A stretch of DNA of 64,000 nt from Paraburkholderia phytofirmans PsJN. GTDB lineage: Bacteria; Pseudomonadota; Gammaproteobacteria; Burkholderiales; Burkholderiaceae. Position numbers and translations under genes: made by a program. The notes under the pieces are model-generated. The model was not told the DNA's origin. It searched no databases and was given only the letters and a program-made list of their open reading frames with translations. Shown piece after piece: positions 47,238 through 55,837 of this stretch. The stretch's first letter is position 1, and every line of letters begins with the position of its first letter. The stretch lies in contig NC_010676.1 in the NCBI RefSeq assembly GCF_000020125.1, positions 3,534,001 through 3,598,000 on the forward strand. The letters run 5' to 3'.

Positions 47238-48176
47238 ATGAAAACTTCGGGTCTGGGTGAACTGGAGGCGATTCTGGCCGTTGCGCGCCATCGCAGCTTT
47301 CGGGCGGCCGCGACCGACCTCGGCGTGTCGACGTCCGCACTCAGTCATGCGGTGGCGGCGCTCGAAGCGCGTATCGGTGTGCGGCTTTTCAATCGCACGA
47401 CGCGCAGCGTGGCGCTGTCGGAAGCGGGCGCGCAATTCGTCGACAGCGTGGCGCCGGCGCTGTCCACGATCCGCGTCGCAATCGAGCAGGCCGGCAGCTT
47501 TCGCGACACGCTGTCGGGCACGTTGCGCATCAATGCGTCGGTGGGCGCGGCGAAGCAAGCCATGCCGCTCTTCATCGCGTTTTTACAGCGCTATCCCGAC
47601 ATGAAGCTCGATCTCGTCACCGAGGGCAGGCTGATCGACATCGTTGTCGATGGTTTCGATGCGGGTATCCGTCTGGCCGAAACGGTGCCGCAGGACATGA
47701 TCGCGGTGCCGTTCGGCGACAAGCAGCGCTTCGCGGTCGTCGGCAGTCCCGCTTACTTCGCGCAGCACAAAGCGCCGCGCACGCCCGCCGATCTGCACGC
47801 GCACCGCTGTATCCGCACCCGCATGCCGAGCGGTGCGATCTATCAATGGGAGTTCGAGCGGCGCGGCGAAACGGTGCGGATCGACGGAAAAGGCGCGCTG
47901 ACGCTCGACGAGCCGGGTTTGATGCTGGAAGCGGCGCGCGCCGGACTTGGCGTGACCTATCTGACCGAATGGAATGTCGCCGCGGATCTGCAGGCGGGCA
48001 CGCTGGTGCGCGTGCTTGAAGACTGGACTCCGCCGCTCGACGGGCTGTGTTTGTACTATCCCGGCCGCCGTCACGCGCCCGCCGGGTTACGGGCGCTCAT
48101 CGATATGATCCGCGAGCAGGCCGATACGCAGCGTGAACAGGCGCGGACCAAGCGTAAGGCACGTGGCTCGCGGTAG
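47238..48176 (+). CDS. LysR family transcriptional regulator
   Basis: Regulator of 312 aa. The N-terminal helix-turn-helix is clear ([58 protein letters not shown]), followed by a PBP2-type effector domain ([37 protein letters not shown]). The C-terminal 20 residues are Arg/Gln-rich. It is divergent from the aldehyde dehydrogenase gene; the 98-bp gap includes an ATTG-N15-CAAT arrangement with internal T-N11-A that could be its binding site. Confidence 0.9.
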   Translation: MKTSGLGELEAILAVARHRSFRAAATDLGVSTSALSHAVAALEARIGVRLFNRTTRSVALSEAGAQFVDSVAPALSTIRVAIEQAGSFRDTLSGTLRINASVGAAKQAMPLFIAFLQRYPDMKLDLVTEGRLIDIVVDGFDAGIRLAETVPQDMIAVPFGDKQRFAVVGSPAYFAQHKAPRTPADLHAHRCIRTRMPSGAIYQWEFERRGETVRIDGKGALTLDEPGLMLEAARAGLGVTYLTEWNVAADLQAGTLVRVLEDWTPPLDGLCLYYPGRRHAPAGLRALIDMIREQADTQREQARTKRKARGSR

Positions 48177-48303
48177 GTCATTTTTTCCACCCGGCGAGAG
48201 ATCAACTTGTTTCGTCAGTCGAATTAACCCGATCCTCTATGTTTACGCAATAATCGCAATACGCGCGGGTTTCGATTTATCAACCATTAAAAATGCGTAG
48301 GTC

Positions 48304-50238
48304 ATGGCTTTCAGCGAACCAAGGTCTCCATTTTTCAAGTGGGTCGTCTCTTCCTCTCAGGATTTGAGCGCGGATAATCGCCAGATATTGCTTGCCAATC
48401 TGTTCACGCGAACCGCATCGATCGTGTTCGCGTCGATCTGTGAAATCAGCGTCTGCGCCACCGCTTACTACCTTTATCCCAAGGCTCTTTACGCGAGCTG
48501 GGGCAGTGCCGTTGTTGCATTGCTGATTGCCCGGCTCGTATTGATCTGGTTGTGCTGCTCGCGCAGCGCCAAGGGTCAGCCGACTCCTACCTCCGCGTTT
48601 CTGTTTGCGAGCCTCCTCTGGAGCGTACTGTTCGGCTACGGCACCTTGCTGTGCAATATCAGTGGAGACCAGACACTGTTCCTGCTTGGCAACGTTTGCG
48701 CCGTGGGCGTTATCGGCGGATTGGCCGGACGTAATGCGGGTACCCCTCGGCTCGTATTGCTGCAGATCACGTTCATTCTCGGGTTGCTGGCTGCCGGGGC
48801 GGCGCTGTCGCCCGGCTCCGGCAAACTGGTGCTGCTTTTCCAGGCGCCGTTCTGCGCCGCCGGGTTCTTTACGGTTGCGCTGCGCAGCAATCGCGACACG
48901 GTCGCGTTGCTTCTGGCGCGGGAAAACAGCCACCGGCTCGCCCATCACGACAGCCTCACCGGTTTGCCCAATCGCGCGCGTATCAGTGAACTGCTGCTCG
49001 AACGCACGGAGATGGGCGCGCTGCGTAAAGACCAATCGTTCGCTGTTCTACTGATCGATCTGGATGGATTCAAGGCCATCAATGACAGCCTGGGCCATGC
49101 CGCCGGCGATCAGATCCTTCAGGAGGCGGCAATTCGCTTGCGTGAAGTGTTGCCGAGCGGCGATCTCGTAGGACGCCTGGCCGGCGATGAGTTCGTGGCG
49201 CTTTCCGATGGCACGGGGCAGGCTCGCGACGTCCGCATTCTGGCGGACCGCATCGTAAAGACTTTGGCGCGCCCGTTCGCGCTGCGCGAGGCGCTGGTGC
49301 ATATCGGCGCGAGCGTGGGTGTCTCGCTTTATCCAGAGCACGCGAAAACCGGCCCGCAACTGCTGATTTGCGCCGACCGCGCGTTGTATGCCGTGAAGCG
49401 CAGCGGCAAAAGCGCATTCGCTATTTTCGACGCGGCGAAGCACGCGTCGGATGAAAGCCTGAGTCTTCTGCGCAGCGATCTGGAAGGCGCGCTGCATTCG
49501 TTCAGCGGTTTGCGCATGGAGTACCAGCCCATCGTCGATCTCAGCAGCGGTGCGGTGACCGGTCGCGAGGCGCTGATGCGCTGGACCCACCCCACGCGCG
49601 GCGAACTGTCGCCGTCCGCGTTCATTCCCACCGCTGAACGTACGGGCCTCATTCTGTCCTTGGGCGAGTGGGCTTTGCTGCAATCGTGCAAGGAAGCGGT
49701 GACGTGGCGAGACAAAGTCACCGTCGCCGTGAATGTATCGCCGGTGCAATTGCGGGAGGAGTCGTTTGCTTCGACCGTTTCGGCGATTCTCCGCAAGACG
49801 AAGCTTCCGCCGCAACGCCTGAATATCGAGGTCACGGAGACGGTGCTGCTGGACGACGATGTCGTGACCCGGCGCAATGTCGGCAGGCTGCGTGCGTTAG
49901 GCATCGGTCTCGCGCTCGACGATTTCGGCACAGGCTTTTCGACCATGTCGACGCTCGTGCGCTTTTCGTTCGACAAGCTCAAGATCGATAGCTCGTTCGT
50001 CAAGGAGTCCGTGCATCGTCGAGAATCGGCGGCGGTAGTGCGCGGGATCGTCGCGTTGGCGCGGGAAATCGGCATACCGACTACGGCTGAAGGCATCGAG
50101 ACGCAAGAGCAGCTGGACTTCGTGCGCGTATGCGGATGTACGCATGCTCAAGGCTTTCTGCTCGGCAAGCCGGTGCAAAGCCACGAGATTGCGCGGATCG
50201 AAGAAAAGGTTGCCGCGCATTCCGCGGATAAAGAATGA
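48304..50238 (+). CDS. Membrane-bound GGDEF-EAL protein (c-di-GMP turnover)
   Basis: Protein of 644 aa. About six hydrophobic segments occupy residues 30-200. A GGDEF domain follows (motif LAGDEF near 292; the RxxD inhibitory site five residues before it is absent, reading PSGD). The EAL domain begins near 400 with GREALMRW, NVSPVQL, EVTETVLLDDD, DDFGTGFSTMSTL, KIDSSFV and EGIETQEQ, all needed for phosphodiesterase activity. Both cyclase and phosphodiesterase activities look possible. The membrane module is not a family I can name. A small gene of unknown function starts six bases after its stop. Confidence 0.9.
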   Translation: MAFSEPRSPFFKWVVSSSQDLSADNRQILLANLFTRTASIVFASICEISVCATAYYLYPKALYASWGSAVVALLIARLVLIWLCCSRSAKGQPTPTSAFLFASLLWSVLFGYGTLLCNISGDQTLFLLGNVCAVGVIGGLAGRNAGTPRLVLLQITFILGLLAAGAALSPGSGKLVLLFQAPFCAAGFFTVALRSNRDTVALLLARENSHRLAHHDSLTGLPNRARISELLLERTEMGALRKDQSFAVLLIDLDGFKAINDSLGHAAGDQILQEAAIRLREVLPSGDLVGRLAGDEFVALSDGTGQARDVRILADRIVKTLARPFALREALVHIGASVGVSLYPEHAKTGPQLLICADRALYAVKRSGKSAFAIFDAAKHASDESLSLLRSDLEGALHSFSGLRMEYQPIVDLSSGAVTGREALMRWTHPTRGELSPSAFIPTAERTGLILSLGEWALLQSCKEAVTWRDKVTVAVNVSPVQLREESFASTVSAILRKTKLPPQRLNIEVTETVLLDDDVVTRRNVGRLRALGIGLALDDFGTGFSTMSTLVRFSFDKLKIDSSFVKESVHRRESAAVVRGIVALAREIGIPTTAEGIETQEQLDFVRVCGCTHAQGFLLGKPVQSHEIARIEEKVAAHSADKE

Positions 50239-50244
50239 GCGTTC

Positions 50245-50688
50245 ATGAATGCCGACACTGAGGCGACTATGGAACCTGCCTTGCAATTTCAATTGCGGAT
50301 TACGGTCTCGCCGGAATTGGCCGACACGTTACGTGCTGACCCGACCTGTGCTTCGCATGCCGCACTCCGAAATGTTCTGCGCCGGCACGACGCCACGTTG
50401 AAATGCCAGTTCGATGCATTCGCCGATTATGTAAGCGAAGCAGAACGCGAGGGCACGGAAAACTATCCGCTCTATCAGTGGACCCGCGAGACGATCGAGA
50501 ACCCGGAAAAGAAAGCGAAGTACTTGCGCTCGTTTACGGTCTATGTGAATGGCAGCGAAGTTTACGGTAAAGATATTGCCGATATCTTGGAGAACGAACT
50601 ATTGCAGTTGGTCCGTGAAGACGGAATACAACGCGTCTCCCGATTCGATACCAACCCGGCGAATAACCCGCAGCCGCCCCAACGATAG
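50245..50688 (+). CDS. Hypothetical protein co-transcribed with the GGDEF-EAL gene
   Basis: Protein of 147 aa (MNADTEATMEPALQFQLRI) with no signal peptide. It has alternating helices and strands, notably AEREGTENYPLYQWTRETIENPEKKAKYLRSFTVYVNGSEVYGKDI, and a Pro/Gln-rich end. The first Met is only six bases after the GGDEF-EAL stop, so the two are very likely one operon. I do not recognise the family; an alternative Met9 exists at 50269. A role as partner or adaptor of the c-di-GMP enzyme is inference from context only. Confidence 0.7.
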   Translation: MNADTEATMEPALQFQLRITVSPELADTLRADPTCASHAALRNVLRRHDATLKCQFDAFADYVSEAEREGTENYPLYQWTRETIENPEKKAKYLRSFTVYVNGSEVYGKDIADILENELLQLVREDGIQRVSRFDTNPANNPQPPQR

Positions 50689-50824
50689 CCCCGACACTTA
50701 CTAAACGTAAAGTTCGTCGTTCCTTTCAGCGGTGTCAGCTAATCGTCATTTCGGTTTTACATTTGACGACAACGCGTCGACTTCATGAGACGATGCAAGC
50801 TCACTTTTTCTCGAGGAGAGCGAC

Positions 50825-51049
50825 ATGGGACTCTTGGACGAAGCAGGAAAAATCGCGGGCGCGATCGCCGCCGTTGAAGCAGCAGAAAAAGTGGACCCGG
50901 AAGCGGGTTTGCTAACGAAAGGCATCGCCGCTATCGCCGGTTTTGAAGGCGCCGGCAAGCTGGAATCAATGATCGAAAAGAAAGACGACGACAAGCAGGA
51001 CGTCGCCGACAACACCCAGCCTACGGACGACACGAATCCGCAGACGTGA
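50825..51049 (+). CDS. Small acidic protein of 74 aa
   Basis: MGLLDEAGKIAGAIAAVEAAEKVDPEAG is an amphipathic Ala/Glu helix, then a Gly/Ala stretch (GLLTKGIAAIAGFEGAGKLESMIEKKDDDKQ) and an Asp/Thr/Asn-rich tail. GAGGAGAG precedes the ATG. No signal peptide. It resembles small stress-type hypothetical proteins; function unknown. Confidence 0.7.
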   Translation: MGLLDEAGKIAGAIAAVEAAEKVDPEAGLLTKGIAAIAGFEGAGKLESMIEKKDDDKQDVADNTQPTDDTNPQT

Positions 51050-51435
51050 GTGATGCTTTGCCGCCGGTCGCATGATCCACGGTGGAATCCATGCGCCGGC
51101 AAATCCGGCGCTCTGTTCTGAGTGTCGTCAATTGTCCGTTCATTCTCTGCATGTGCCGCTGCCCGGCGTTCGCTCGGTGCACACCGGTATTCAACGCGAA
51201 ACTCGCTTCTCGTCATCATCGAATCATCGCGTGTCGTTGACGCGCCGTTGCGCTTCGAATGGGGGCGAACGCTTCACGCCTCACGCGGTTTCATCTGAGT
51301 GTCATAGCCTGGCGACTACGATGGCTGGTCGTCTCCGTTACGCGCCGGTTTCCAGCGCACTCGCCGTTCACGAAGAACGCGGTGTGCCCGGCCTGCGCGT
51401 CGGCGTCCTTCCACCTCCGTACAACAACACCAGAC
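51050..51435. other. Intergenic region upstream of the phosphatase gene
   Basis: These 386 bp contain no convincing frame. A Pho-box-like element with a matching -10 box is annotated separately at 51288-51322. Confidence 0.4.
51288..51322 (+). promoter_or_regulatory. Putative Pho box and -10 for the phosphatase gene
   Basis: GTTTCAT (51288-51294), a four-base spacer and GTGTCAT (51299-51305) match the PhoB repeat layout (CTGTCAT-N4-CTGTCAT) with five and six of seven bases. TACGAT (51317-51322) follows after 11 bp, the same spacing as in E. coli phoA. The phosphatase start is 114 bp further on. Confidence 0.5.
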
Positions 51436-53127
51436 ATGTCGAACAGAAAAATCGCTAAGGCTTCGCCGACCGATCAAGGCGCTTCCATCGTCTCGCGTCG
51501 TGGGTTTCTGAAGTTTGCCGGCGCGTCCAGTCTCGCTTCGGCGGCGGGCACGCTTTCATCGGCCGCGCGCGCGGCGAACAGCGTACCCGACGGCACACCG
51601 GAGCAGGTCCATCTGACCTGGGGCAACGATCCGACCCGCGAGGTCACGGTGTCATGGGCGTCGCTTGCGCCGGCGGTCAACCCGCAGGTGCGCGTGAGCG
51701 GCGCACGCGAGGGGAAACATACGGTGCATGGCGTCCAAAGCACCTATACAGACGGCCTCAACGGCGAGATCGTGTTCACATATCACGCGCGTCTGCGAGA
51801 CCTGAAACCCGATACGAGCTACGAATACGAGGTGAGCGCCGACAACGACAGCAACGCGGCGCAACCCTTCACGGCCAGTTTCCGTACTGCGCCGCGCGGA
51901 CGCGCGCCGTTTCGCTGGACCAGCTATGGCGATCTCGCCACGCCGAATACCGGCTGGGTTTTGTCGTCGCCGCAAAGCCGCTTCGCGGTGCAGGCGGTCG
52001 AGCGCTTTCAGCCGCTGTTTCACTTGCTCAACGGCGACCTGTGTTACGCCAATCTGAATCCGACGCACCAGCCGGACGTGTGGCGCGACTTCGGCAACAA
52101 CTGCCAGACGTCCGCGTCGAACCGGCCGTGGATGCCGTGTCCGGGCAACCACGAGCTCGAGTTTCACAACGGCGAACAGGGCCTTGCTTCGTATCTCGCG
52201 CGCTATACGCTGCCGGACAATCACACGCGCTTTCAGGGCCGCTGGTACAGCTTCCGCGTAAGCTCCGTGCTGTTCATTTCGCTTGATGCCGACGATGTCG
52301 TCTATCAGGACGCGGCCGCGTTCGTCGCCGGCCCGGACCCGCTGGTGCCGGTTGCGAGCACCGGCAATCCGCCCATTCAACCCGGCACGTCGCTCTATGT
52401 GCGCGGCTATAGCGCCGGTGAGCAGACGCGCTGGCTCGAGAAGACACTGCATCATGCTGCCGGAGACGACGAGGTCGACTGGATCATCGTGCAGATGCAT
52501 CAGGACGCGCTGAGTTCGTCGAAGACCGGCAACGGGTCCGATAAGGGCATCCGCGAGGCCTGGTTGCCGCTGTTCGATCGCTACGGCGTGGACCTGGTGC
52601 TGTGCGGTCACGATCATGACTACGAGCGCAGCTACCCCGTGCGCGGTTGCAACCACAATAAGGGCACCGACATCGCGACCGGCCGGCCGGTGGATACGTT
52701 GCAGCCGAAACCGGTGATGTCGGCGGTGTCGCCGGGCGCATCGACGTTCGATACGAGCCACGGCACCATTCACCTGATTCTCGGCGGCGGCGGCACGAGC
52801 GCGCCACTGGACGTCTATGGCGTGGATGCCGGCACAGGGCTGCCGCAGGCGCGTATTTTCACGCGGCCCAACCGCCCGGTGGCCGGCGCGACGGCCGGGA
52901 CTTTCGTGCGCGCGAGCGCGGACGCCGTGGAAGACGCGATCTGGTCGGCGCAACGCGATACCGGCACCGGTTACGGTATCGCGGTGTTCGATCATGATCC
53001 GGGGCATCCGGGCGGCGAGACCACGATCACGATGAACTACTATCACGCGCCCGGCGCGGATCAAGTACCGACGCAAAACTACGAATTGTTCGAGACGGTG
53101 GAGTTGAAAAAGAAGCGGCGCGGATAA
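51436..53127 (+). CDS. Tat-exported metallophosphatase, purple acid phosphatase-like
   Basis: Exported phosphatase of 563 aa starting at 51436 (MSNRKIAKA); the frame is open further upstream, but this start places the Tat motif SRRGFLKFAGASSLASAAG at residues 20-38. A fibronectin-like N-terminal domain (PEQVHLTWGNDPTREVTVSWAS) is followed by the metallophosphoesterase core with SYGDLATPN, LNGDLCYAN, PCPGNHELEF, IIVQMHQDA and CGHDHDYERSYP. The likely role is release of phosphate from organic esters in the periplasm. A Pho-box-like site upstream agrees with phosphate-starvation control. Confidence 0.87.
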   Translation: MSNRKIAKASPTDQGASIVSRRGFLKFAGASSLASAAGTLSSAARAANSVPDGTPEQVHLTWGNDPTREVTVSWASLAPAVNPQVRVSGAREGKHTVHGVQSTYTDGLNGEIVFTYHARLRDLKPDTSYEYEVSADNDSNAAQPFTASFRTAPRGRAPFRWTSYGDLATPNTGWVLSSPQSRFAVQAVERFQPLFHLLNGDLCYANLNPTHQPDVWRDFGNNCQTSASNRPWMPCPGNHELEFHNGEQGLASYLARYTLPDNHTRFQGRWYSFRVSSVLFISLDADDVVYQDAAAFVAGPDPLVPVASTGNPPIQPGTSLYVRGYSAGEQTRWLEKTLHHAAGDDEVDWIIVQMHQDALSSSKTGNGSDKGIREAWLPLFDRYGVDLVLCGHDHDYERSYPVRGCNHNKGTDIATGRPVDTLQPKPVMSAVSPGASTFDTSHGTIHLILGGGGTSAPLDVYGVDAGTGLPQARIFTRPNRPVAGATAGTFVRASADAVEDAIWSAQRDTGTGYGIAVFDHDPGHPGGETTITMNYYHAPGADQVPTQNYELFETVELKKKRRG

Positions 53128-53399
53128 GGTTCGAATGCGCGGTTGGCGAGCTGCTCGGGTCTACGGGCAGCTCGCCATTTTCGTCGGCGCGACTATCAAT
53201 ATAATTAGCTATCCGATGGATATTCAGGAAGCCACGGACGATCTTCTATTCATGTTTGGCTTGAAGCAATAGAAGCCTCCGCTCTCGCCACTTCGATCAT
53301 TTTGTTACACGTCTTACCGATGTGGCGAGACGTGGTTACAAAAGCCTTTCAGAAGCGCGGTTATACTCGGCGCCGTCAACAACTGTGAAAGAGCTTTTT

Positions 53400-53840
53400 A
53401 TGTCGAAGAAAATCCTCAAGATTGTTGCCGTTGCAGCGCTCACGGCTTCGGCGTCGTTGTCGGCAATGGCCGGCGATATGAACAACGCGCTGGGTGGCGC
53501 GCTCGGCGGCGTGGCCGGCGCTGCGCTGGGCGGCGCGGTAGGCGGCAGCACGGGCGCCGTGCTCGGCGGCGCAGTGGGCGGCGGCGCCGGCGGCGCGGTC
53601 ACGTCGAACCGCAGGGAGCGCACGGGTGCCATTATTGGCGGCGCGCTGGGCGGCGGCGCGGGCACGGCGGCCGGCAATGCGATGGGCGGCCGCGGCGGTG
53701 GTCTCGTGGGCGCAGCCTTGGGCGGCGGCGCGGGTTCGGCGCTCGGCGGCAACATCTCGCGCTCCAACTCCTACGCCGACGACTATTCCCGTGGCGGCCG
53801 ATCGGGCAAGCGTCATCATAAGCATCGGCATTACGACTGA
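53400..53840 (+). CDS. Exported glycine-zipper protein with basic His-rich tail
   Basis: Protein of 146 aa starting at 53400 (MSKKILKIVAVAALTASASLSAMAG), with a signal peptide cut after AMA. Nearly the whole mature part is Gly/Ala-zipper repeats (ALGGALGGVAGAALGGAVGG and further), interrupted by SNRRERTG. The C-terminus is KRHHKHRHYD, strongly basic and His-rich, perhaps metal-binding. A TATACT -10-like box is at 53362-53367. The function is unknown; such proteins are typically envelope-associated. Confidence 0.8.
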   Translation: MSKKILKIVAVAALTASASLSAMAGDMNNALGGALGGVAGAALGGAVGGSTGAVLGGAVGGGAGGAVTSNRRERTGAIIGGALGGGAGTAAGNAMGGRGGGLVGAALGGGAGSALGGNISRSNSYADDYSRGGRSGKRHHKHRHYD

Positions 53841-54040
53841 GCGGAGCGCGAGAGGGCGGCGTAGTGCGTAGCGCAGGTACTTGTCTGCGCGCCGCATATG
53901 CCTGGCAATGAGTAGCCGACGCTCTGCATTGACTTTGCTTCCTCGACGGTTATCGTAAACGGTCCTCGCAGCGCAATCGCATGCCGACACGCGTTGCGAG
54001 AATACTTCACGATTTCTCCGTCCTCAGGAGACGAAAAAAG

Positions 54041-54625
54041 ATGCCACGAGTGTATTGCGCGGGTCCGCTCTTCAACGCAGCCGAACGAAGCGAAATGGAT
54101 TCGATTGCAGCCACGCTGGAGGCTGCCGGTTTGACGACATTTCTTCCGCATCGCGACGGTCTGGAGTTCGCGAAGCTGAAGCCGGAACTCGAGAAGCTCG
54201 GCGCGTCGGTTGAAGAAGCCGCGAAGCTGCTCGACCGCGCCATCTTCAGTCTGGATACGTATCAGTTGCTCAGGCGTTGCGATGTGGTCGTCGCCAATCT
54301 CAACGGCCGCGTTGCCGATGAAGGCACGGTTGTCGAGGCGTCGTTGGCGTGGCACGCGGGCAAACCGCTCGTGCTCTTCAAGGCCGACGCGCGGTCCATG
54401 CTCAGCGGCTCCGACAATCCCATGCTCACGGGCTTGGGCGATTTCGACGTAGTCGACCAACTGTCCGCGCTGCCGCAGGCTGTTCTGGACGCGATCAAGC
54501 GCGATCGGAGTGGCAGAGTGGAAGGGACGCTTGAAAGCGGTGCGGAGATCGCGTCGCTTCGCGAGAGCGGTGGCGAGTTGAGCGCGCTCGCTAAGACGCT
54601 GTATAGCGCCTTCAAAAAACCATGA
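54041..54625 (+). CDS. Nucleoside 2-deoxyribosyltransferase-like protein
   Basis: Protein of 194 aa starting at 54041 (MPRVYCAGPLFNAAERSEMDSI) with CAGGAG ten bases upstream. The family motifs are YCAGPLFNAAE, DTYQLLRRCDVVVANLNGRVADEGTVVEASLAWHAGKPLVLFKADAR, with the catalytic Glu in EGTVVE. Base exchange on 2-deoxynucleosides or hydrolysis of nucleotides is the family activity. Monocistronic. Confidence 0.85.
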   Translation: MPRVYCAGPLFNAAERSEMDSIAATLEAAGLTTFLPHRDGLEFAKLKPELEKLGASVEEAAKLLDRAIFSLDTYQLLRRCDVVVANLNGRVADEGTVVEASLAWHAGKPLVLFKADARSMLSGSDNPMLTGLGDFDVVDQLSALPQAVLDAIKRDRSGRVEGTLESGAEIASLRESGGELSALAKTLYSAFKKP

Positions 54626-54770
54626 GCCTCGGTGCCTGCAAGTCAGGCGCTACAAACAGTATCTCGCCTTTGCCCAGCCGGCGAACTTCCGAGCTTTCGC
54701 AGCCGCGGCAACCGCAGCGGCAGAAGCTCCCCCGGCGCAAGTATGAGCTAACGAGCGGCGTCGCGAGTCT

Positions 54771-55157
54771 CTATTTCCTCGCTACCGCATTTGCCTGCGC
54801 ACCGCTCTTTCTACAGCCGGCACACATGCCGAACAAAACCAACTGACGTCCCGTCACCGTGAAGTCGAGGCTGTTCGCAATAGACTGCTGTCGCGCCTCG
54901 ATTTCCGCATCGAAGAACTCATAGATTCGACCGCAGACCGTGCAGACGAGATGATCGTGCCGGGTTCCGTCATTCAGCTCGTAGACCATGCGACCGTCGC
55001 CAAAGGCCACCCCAGACAATAGATCCGCGTCCACGAGTTGGCCGAGCACACGATAGACCGTGGCGACACTCATGTTGCGTATGTCCTCGTTGAGAAGCTT
55101 ATAGACCTGTTCGGCCGTGAAGTGGTCACGAGCGTGCTCTTGAAAAAACTCCAGCAC
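54771..55157 (-). CDS. Fur family regulator with no canonical start codon before its conserved N-terminus
   Basis: Fur-type metal-responsive repressor. The DNA-binding part (HARDHFTAEQVYKLLNEDIRNMSVATVYRVLGQLVDADLL), the His/Cys metal region (HDHLVCTVCGRIYEFFDAEIE) and the distal CxxC (MCAGC) are present. The listed GTG at 55157 begins mid-domain (MLEFFQEH). Upstream in the same frame conserved codons continue to about 55217 (INIHRILERARLRPTFPRVL), where relatives start near MxxIDRIL, but no ATG, GTG or TTG exists between the upstream stop (TGA) and 55157. The likely start position reads ATC (55217) or ATT (55211). It is either initiated at a rare codon or partly inactivated. Confidence 0.75.
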   Translation of the reverse strand: MLEFFQEHARDHFTAEQVYKLLNEDIRNMSVATVYRVLGQLVDADLLSGVAFGDGRMVYELNDGTRHDHLVCTVCGRIYEFFDAEIEARQQSIANSLDFTVTGRQLVLFGMCAGCRKSGAQANAVARK

Positions 55158-55217
55158 CAGGACTCGTGGGAACGTGGGCCGCAGGCGGGCTCGCTCCAGA
55201 ATTCTATGAATGTTGAT

Positions 55218-55837
55218 GGATGTCGTGGCAATGGAGAAGCGGCGGCCGACCCGCTGAATACCAGGTCGCCGCCAGAAAGAAGTCGTCGGGAATCACGTCG
55301 TGCTGTTTTGACAAGACGAACCGCGAGTGGCCGAACTATGTAAGCCGGTCCCTTAAGAGAACCTTAAGCGGCAGTGCCGGGAAGCGTTGAACGACCACGA
55401 ATGGATGAACCAAAACGAGTTCTTCCAGTTAAATTACGTATTCCTTTCACGCGATTTGCGTCGTTAATATCGCGCCACACTGACTTCCGGCACACGCCGC
55501 AACACGATAAGCTTCGGCCCCTCATTGTTCTTTTGACGCCACGCCGCTTATTTTTTGACACCGCATTTATTTTCACCGCCCTATGATCGGGGGGCTCGTT
55601 TCCGCCGCGCTGGTTAGCACGCGCCGACTGAGCCGACTTGAAAACCATGCAATAGATAAGCGCACGCCTCGGCATAGCCATTGAATTGACGTGTCGCGCA
55701 ATAAATATCCAATAATTACTTATGCTTCTCGCAGTTTGCGCAACAACGGTTGTAAATGTATTGCATGCGTGTTCACGGCGCTGGTGGAAAGAGCAATTGA
55801 TACCCTCAATTACCGCTTGATCACGGAGCCAACAAGT
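55218..55837. other. Long AT-richer intergenic region upstream of the porin
   Basis: Between the Fur N-terminus and the porin start lie 620 bp without a believable gene. From about 55400 the composition is clearly lower in GC than the surrounding genes. It contains TTGACA near 55555 and other promoter-like hexamers; a long regulated 5' region of a porin gene is plausible. The porin frame is open back to 55691 without a recognisable signal. Confidence 0.4.

Noticed and set aside
54622..54846. 74-codon plus-strand frame downstream of the deoxyribosyltransferase
   Set aside because: It runs antisense into the Fur gene and has no protein-like features.
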